This document shows, piece after piece, positions 58,335 through 64,000 of a stretch of DNA of 64,000 nt. Under the pieces are notes generated by a model, which worked only from the letters and a program-made list of their open reading frames with translations, made no database searches and was not told the DNA's origin. The stretch comes from Tritrichomonas musculus. Taxonomy: Eukaryota; Parabasalia; Tritrichomonadida; Tritrichomonadidae. The translations under genes were made by a program, and so were the position numbers. Every line of letters begins with the position of its first letter. Positions within the stretch are counted from its first letter, which is position 1. The stretch spans positions 682,001 through 746,000 of the forward strand of contig JAPFFF010000013.1 in assembly GCA_039105265.1 (NCBI GenBank), in the 5' to 3' direction.

Positions 58335-59025
58335 TTTCATTATTAATAATAATAAACATTTTAATCTTCCTTTTGCCAAATTTTATGGATTTAATTATGA
58401 TAGCGAAGCATTTATTTTAACTGAGTATTTGGCCGGAGAAACATTAAAGAATCGAATAGACACGTACAAAACCGATTTAGTAGACAAGTACAACATTGAA
58501 AAAAAGAAAATTTTGTATGGAATAATATTTGACCTTAACTACCTTCATGAAAGGTCAATTATTCATCGTGAGGTAAAACCAGGAAATATTTTTTTAGACA
58601 AACAGTGACTGCCATATATTGGAGATTTTGGCTTTTCACGAATTATTAAAAATGAATTGAAAATGACAGGAGATACAGGTTCACTGATATACATGGCACC
58701 AGAAATTATGTATGAAGAAGAAGTCGAAGCTGATTTTTCTGTTGATATTTATTCGTTTGCCATTACATTTGTTCACACATTAACAGGATCGTTATCTTTA
58801 TTGGTTGATGGTGAAAAAATTTATGCAAATTTGATCGAAGAAGAAAATTTCATCAACTTGGTTCAGGACGGTGAAAGATTCACTGAAATTGACTCAGTGT
58901 CTGAAAATTTCAAACAGTGTATTAAAGATTGTTGGGACGATGATAATTCAAAAAGATGGAAAGCACCAAAAATAATGAAACTAATTGACCAACACAATTT
59001 AAGTATTCATTTTTATCAACTATAG
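58335..59025 (+). pseudogene. Protein kinase gene fragment with in-frame stop
   Basis: Kinase sequence from the hinge onwards: FYGFNYDSEAFILTEYLAGE, IIHREVKPGNIFLDKQ, stop, LPYIGDFGFSRI, GSLIYMAPEIMYE, CIKDCWDDDNSKRW, final stop at 59023-59025. The catalytic HRD reads HRE and a TGA interrupts the frame right after the catalytic loop. The N-lobe is not contiguous; the likely match is at 57285. A Met at 58657 could start a C-lobe-only product, which would have no kinase activity. Confidence 0.7.
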
Positions 59026-59316
59026 ACAGAAATTGTTTTATTTCTTAATAGACATAGAGTATTGGAAGAGGAAGATAAAAATGAAGAAGAAACAAAAGAT
59101 TTTGAATTTTAAACTAATTAATCAAATAAAAACTATATTTGTTGATTTGTTTATTTCTTGTTTTATACAAACATGAAAAAAGAAAATCTATAAAAAAATT
59201 GAGATAATGCCCCTCTCAGAAAAAGTTTAGTATTTCTGAGTAAATTTCGATGATTCTGAGGTTTTCATTTGACACTTTATCGTAAAAATAATTGAAAAAA
59301 AAAATCTCTTGAATGG

Positions 59317-59430
59317 TCACTTTTTGAGGGAGAAAAACTCAAAAAGTGAAAGCAATTCAGAGATTTACAAATTCCACGTAGCACTTTTTGAGAGCTCGGC
59401 TCTCAAAAAGTGCTACGTGGAATTTGTAAA
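59317..59430. repeat. Two adjacent hairpins with CACTTTTTGAG ends
   Basis: TCACTTTTTGAG pairs with CTCAAAAAGTGA (59317-59350). Next to it are two perfect 32-bp arms, TTTACAAATTCCACGTAGCA...GAGAGC at 59364-59395 and the complement at 59399-59430, around a 3-nt TCG loop. A perfect 67-bp palindrome like this is unusual. It may be a tiny foldback element related to the one at 13350. Confidence 0.8.
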
Positions 59431-59658
59431 ATATTTTATGTTTTTTTATATCACATATCATTTTAATTTGCTGTTATTTAACGTACTGGATTTGTACCTT
59501 AATCATAATGATGATATTTTAATCACTTATTTAAATAAAGTTTTAATAATTTCAATATATTTAGAAAAATTTAAAAATTAAAATGATTAAAATGATTAAT
59601 AAATTGGTGGTTTGCATTTGATTTTAATGTAAAAAGAAATTGTATAATAATGGCTTAA

Positions 59659-60579
59659 TTAAAATGACCACGAATAACCAGATGGTGACTCTGAATCACT
59701 TGATGATTGCTGTGATAGAGGCGGTGGAGGTGGTGGAGGCGGTGGAGGCGGTGGAGGAGGAGGTTGCTGAATTATTTTTAATTTTCCACTTTTAATCAAA
59801 TCAAGTGTATTTCTATAATAATATCTATTATAAGCATTATAACTTGCATCACGTACAATATTTTTACACATTCTTTCTTTTAACTTATCCCATAATCCAG
59901 CATCTATATCATTGAAATCAAAAATATTGAAAAATTTGATCATTTTGGCAGGTGAAACGTTTGCAAATATAACATGTTCGTACAAAAACGCATTTTCTTT
60001 ATTCTTTATATACAATTTATTAACAAGTGAGAGGACCTGATCTTCAGATTCGACTAATAATTGTTTATTTAATAAAATTCTTTCTATTGTTTCGATTGAT
60101 AAATCCAAAATTTCTTGTTTTTGTTGTTTATCCAAAAAATGAAAAGATTCGGCAGCGAAATCGATTTCTTTTTGTAAATTCTGAGAATACAAAAACGGAA
60201 ACTTTTCATGCTTTTGAATTAATGATATTACATTTTTTTTTGTAACATTTTCTTTTGGATCTTTTTTAATTTGTATACACTTGTTGTCAAGTTGTTTTGC
60301 TATTTCCTCAATAAATAAAATTTCTGAATCTGGAATTGTAACAGGAATAAATGTGATGAGATCAAGTATAAATTGAAAATTGCCTTTTTGATTTGTGTTG
60401 ATGACATACTCTTTGATCGTTGGATCAATTAATTGAATTGGTCCAACCTTTGGTAATATTAAATTTGCAATAATTCGGCTTGTTTCATATTTTTGTCCAT
60501 TGATTATAAAAGTGAAAGCTTCATCACAATTAGTTAACGGAACTCCAATTATGCATGATGGCTTCAATTGAATCTTCAT
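59659..60579 (-). CDS. BTB-like protein with polyproline C-terminus
   Basis: 306 residues. Residues ~20-115 follow the degenerate BTB pattern of trichomonad paralogues (CDEAFTFIINGQKYETSRII, LILPKVGPIQLIDPTIKEYV). Residues ~120-255 are BACK-like helices. Near the C-terminus is a run of about 15 prolines and then a Ser-rich tail (SSSDSESPSG). The frame is intact. BTB domains dimerise and often act as adaptors; polyproline tracts bind profilin, SH3 or WW partners. The proline tract is encoded by a GGC/GGT-type repeat on the plus strand, so its length may vary. Confidence 0.7.
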   Translation of the reverse strand: MKIQLKPSCIIGVPLTNCDEAFTFIINGQKYETSRIIANLILPKVGPIQLIDPTIKEYVINTNQKGNFQFILDLITFIPVTIPDSEILFIEEIAKQLDNKCIQIKKDPKENVTKKNVISLIQKHEKFPFLYSQNLQKEIDFAAESFHFLDKQQKQEILDLSIETIERILLNKQLLVESEDQVLSLVNKLYIKNKENAFLYEHVIFANVSPAKMIKFFNIFDFNDIDAGLWDKLKERMCKNIVRDASYNAYNRYYYRNTLDLIKSGKLKIIQQPPPPPPPPPPPPPPPLSQQSSSDSESPSGYSWSF

Positions 60580-60776
60580 GTAAAAAAAAAAATATATGAT
60601 TTGACCTTAAGGTCAAACCAAATTCTTTGAACAATGGCTCAGAAAAAGTTATATCGTTAAATAAAATAACAAAAGAGATGAAAAATTAGAATGAACTATC
60701 TTTTATTTTGTAAACTGATATGCAAATTTCCGTAATGAAGATTGATTTAATGAAAGAAAAAAAATTTCTGATGGCT

Positions 60777-60855
60777 GGTTAACAAATGATGAAGATTACT
60801 GATGATTGATTTAACAAATGATGAAGATTACTGATAATTGAGTTAACAAATAGAG
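60777..60855 (+). repeat. ~33-bp tandem repeat, about 2.3 copies
   Basis: Unit GATTTAACAAATGATGAAGA...TTACTGATGATT repeated in direct orientation with few changes. Confidence 0.7.
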
Positions 60856-61097
60856 AAGACAAACTTCAAATAAGAGAAAAATTAAGGAGAAAGCAGAACA
60901 GAGATGAAAAAACATACTGTTCATATAATATCAATATCAGTGAGTCAACTTAAAGTTTTTATTAATTTATTAATTTATTTGTTAATTTTTAATTTTAAAT
61001 AAATATATATGTTATTAATTAAGTATTTTTGTTTTATATTATGAACAGTTTCTTTATATTGATATCACCATTCAAGAATTTTCAAATGAAAAGCATA

Positions 61098-61312
61098 AAA
61101 AAAATATCAAATATGTATATATCATCAATTTTTATTGTATAAAACATGTTCCATTAAAAAATTTTTGATTATGAAATTTCCATTGAATGCTTTTTTTTAA
61201 AAAAAACTTTAAAAAATAGCAAATATGTATATATCATCAATAATTATTGTATAAAACATGTTCCATTAAAAAAAAATTTTGATATCGAAATTTCCATTGA
61301 AAGCTTTAAACG
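61098..61312 (+). repeat. ~117-bp tandem duplication
   Basis: Two direct copies of a unit containing CAAATATGTATATATCATCA, TTGTATAAAACATGTTCCAT and GAAATTTCCATTGAA. Confidence 0.75.
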
Positions 61313-61674
61313 TTTATCAGAAAAGTAAAAAAAAAAATATGTTTCCTAGATGCTTTTGGACACAAGGATTCTATTTTCTCTTTATAAAATGAAGTCAGTA
61401 ATCATATTTACATCATCTCTCCATTCACGTGTCTAAACGTACAATTTTTTAACTTTTTGATTTAAATTTTACGTTTAGAAAAAAAACTTAGAATTTTTTA
61501 TTTATAAAAATATTGAAAAATTCTCGACAAAGTTTTAAATAAATTTTTTTTTTTTTATAATATTAAATGTAATGTTATATTATAAATACGATTTATCACA
61601 ATTTTTTGACACATCACTCCCGCTGAGCGCACCTATTTTTAAAATAAAATAAAAAATACCATGAATTATTATTT

Positions 61675-62405
61675 TTATTGCTGTTGTTGATTCAGAGTAT
61701 CAATGTATTCTTGAATTTCGTCTTCATCAAGATCATAATGGAAAAATGAATTGTAATCATTTGCAAGCAAATCGTAAATCTCATCAAATGACGGCCTTTC
61801 GTCAGGATCTTCATTCCAGCACCTTGAAATCAGATCCTTCATTGGTTGTGTAACATCATCAGAAAATGTTGGTCTCAAACCTTTCAATACGTCGGTAAAG
61901 AGACGAATAAAGGATTTAGTATCATCATAAGGCGCATTTCCAGTAACTAATTCGTAAGCAAGAATAGAAAAAGAGTAAACATCAACTGCAATTCCGTACT
62001 CATCATTATCATTTTTCAGTATTTCAGGTGTCATATAAAGGGGAGTCCCAATACCAGTTGACATTTCCATTTCCATTGACTTTTTCAATGGATGTGGGAA
62101 TATACGACATAATGTAAATCCGGATATTTGTGGATAGTAGTTTGCGTCGAGTAAAATGTTTTCAGGTTTAATATCACGATGAATAATGCCTTTTTCATTC
62201 ATGTATTTCATTGCATGGGCAATTCCAAGTAAAATAATATATTTTTTGGTTGTACTCCAGTTTTCATTAGCTAATCCATTTCGCTCTTTTTCTAATATAT
62301 CTCGTAAAGTGCCATTTGGCATATATTCTAGGATAATTGTTGGTTCAAAAATATATGGATCTTCTAAAGAATGGAAGCTGATTCCATAGAATTTTAAAAT
62401 TGCGG
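61675..62405 (-). pseudogene. 5'-truncated protein kinase gene
   Basis: Kinase homology begins without a Met at ~62405 (AILKFYGISFHS, PTIILEYMPNGTLRD), and the longest Met-initiated frame (62322) gives 215 residues. The catalytic loop IIHRDIKPENILL, the activation/APE region GTPLYMTPEIL, DVYSFSILAYELVTGNAPY and RCWNEDPDERPSFDEI are present. DFG reads SGF. The Gly-loop and the ATP-binding Lys are missing because the N-lobe is absent. The rest of the frame is intact, so this is a recently truncated TKL-like kinase or a pseudokinase remnant. Confidence 0.7.
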
Positions 62406-64000
62406 GCAGTGATTGTTATTTTGGAAATTGGAAATTTCCAAAGTATTCAAAAAATATATCAGGAAATTTCCTAAATTTCACAAAATAAAAACAAAAACAT
62501 AAAATAAAAACTTTTTCAATAATTAATAACTTTTTCTATTTTCTAATAAATAATCTTCTGAAATATTGGACCATTTACTAATTCAATATGGAAATATTTT
62601 TATTCAATTTGGAAATATTTTATTTTTTATGGAAATAAATGCATTCAATTTGGAAATAATAGCATTCAATCTGGATTAGGCTGGTTAATAAAAATTGAAA
62701 AGCTCTATGAATTCATTCAATTTTTGAAGCAAATCTTACAAATTTAAATGGAAAACTTTTTTAAAGACCAGAATTCAATATCACTAACTTTTTTAAAGAC
62801 GACGATCATTTTTATTCAATCAGATATAAATCCTTTATTTTATATAGATGAAGATATATGATTTTTGCAAAATAAAATTTTATAACAATTAAAATATTGA
62901 TTTCCTTTTGCAACATTACTAGTTGAAAATGTTTCTTTACAGTTTTAACAAACTTATAAGACAAAATACTTTCTTTTATCATTGGTTAATTCGTTATTAA
63001 AAATATAATTATTAAATATGTATTTATCTTCTGCCATCACTGTTTTCATTTTAGAAAAATGGTATTCTAATATTTGTAAATAACGTATTTCCAGAAATGC
63101 GCAAAAAATATACATTTTTCCAGAAATGTGTAAAAAATAAACGTTCGTTTTTTGTAAATGTTTTATTGTTTTTTAATTTTTCAAAATGCCTATTTATTTT
63201 CAATTGTTTTAATTATGATACTTAATAAAAACATGCTCATATGAAATACATTAACCATTTATTTCACTGATTGATGTTCTTTATACAGAAAAACAAGAAA
63301 TTTTTATTTTTATTTTTTTTATAATAATTTTGACAAAATTTATTATCGCTCTTACTGATAAGATTTAAAGTTGTATAATATGATTTTATGAGGTTTAACT
63401 ATTATTTATTAAAGAGTTGAGTTAGGGTCTTAAATGACGCATTGAAAAAAAAGAAAAACAAATATTACTGTTTGTTCATGAAGGATTATTAAAGTAAATC
63501 GTTTTTAAATCATTCCAACTTTTTAAACAATGTGTAAACAATTGTTTTGCTAATCAACTAGATTAAATTCTTAGAGTGTCAAGAAAAATTATGATGATCA
63601 TTTATCCGAATGATCATTTTTTCTCCATGCATTTATTAAATTCAAACATAATAATTCGATCAATAATTAGGTAATTGAATCAAATATATATTGTATTTTT
63701 TCTGAAAATAAATATAACTACGACAATTATTGATCATTTTAAAATTTTGTAATATTGTGAAAAATATATAATATCAAATTTTATATTCTAAAATATATCA
63801 CGAAAAAATAAATTTGAGAAAGGTAAAAACATTGTAACGCATCATAAATGAAGTTTTTTCTATATAAATAAAAAATTCAATAGTATTCAAAAAGTCAACT
63901 ATTAAAATCAGTAAAAATCATTATTGAACCATTACTTAAACAAAACGCCATAATTAATATTTTAATTGCATTGAGTATTATACATTTATTGCCAATAAAG
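62406..64000. other. AT-rich intergenic region
   Basis: No gene, RNA or transposon end is recognised. 62580-62690 has loosely repeated TGGAAATA/TTCAAT words. Confidence 0.5.

Larger units (their letters stand above)
60580..61674. other. Intergenic region with small tandem duplications
   Basis: No gene. It holds the two tandem repeats listed next. Confidence 0.5.

Overview
The window is AT-rich eukaryotic DNA with intron-free genes and a standard stop code. Its gene families point to a parabasalid protist, most likely a Tritrichomonas-type trichomonad: BspA-like leucine-rich repeat proteins, Sel1-repeat/kinase fusions, a DUF3447(ankyrin-like)/LRR/kinase protein, BTB-type proteins with a discoidin (F5/8C) domain, and a large Maverick/Polinton. 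The species is an inference from gene content, not from a marker gene.

Layout. 1-6.7 kb: an intact-looking BspA-like LRR gene and a Sel1-repeat pseudokinase gene broken in two. 6.74-7.52 kb: a short end-fragment of a second Polinton-type element, followed by a dispersed repeat (repeat B) that abuts a broken BspA-like gene (7.9-9.0 kb). 9.5-16.5 kb: a tandem segmental duplication carrying two near-identical BTB/F5-8C genes, with a GH13 glucosidase relic in one copy only and a broken kinase plus a foldback MITE between the copies. 17.1-19.8 kb: a DUF3447-LRR-pseudokinase gene split by one frameshift. 20.0-24.3 kb: a nest of repeats: repeat A, a terminal-inverted-repeat element filled with 121-bp tandem units and GC-rich hairpins, and inverted arms shared with the 3' end of a small unknown gene.

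25.106-46.908 kb: a Polinton/Maverick that looks whole, with ~570-bp near-identical terminal inverted repeats. It encodes a retroviral-type integrase, a packaging ATPase, a protein-primed family-B DNA polymerase, a probable major capsid protein, candidate minor-capsid and fibre proteins, an HNH/NUMOD4-type endonuclease on the opposite strand, and several small unknown proteins. It lies inside a copy of repeat A. Most of its genes share a T-rich tract just before an AAATG start, and three of its proteins, including the polymerase, share an N-terminal module.

47-64 kb: gene-poor, repeat-rich DNA with decayed host genes: Sel1, F5/8C, ankyrin, a midasin-like AAA ATPase interrupted by a TTAA-flanked MITE, kinases, and an unusual short Pelota/Dom34-like ORF lying between two kinase fragments. 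A BTB-like gene with a polyproline tail and a 5'-truncated kinase close the window. Overall, host receptor-like and kinase families appear to be duplicating and decaying among many small inverted-repeat transposons and one recent Polinton.
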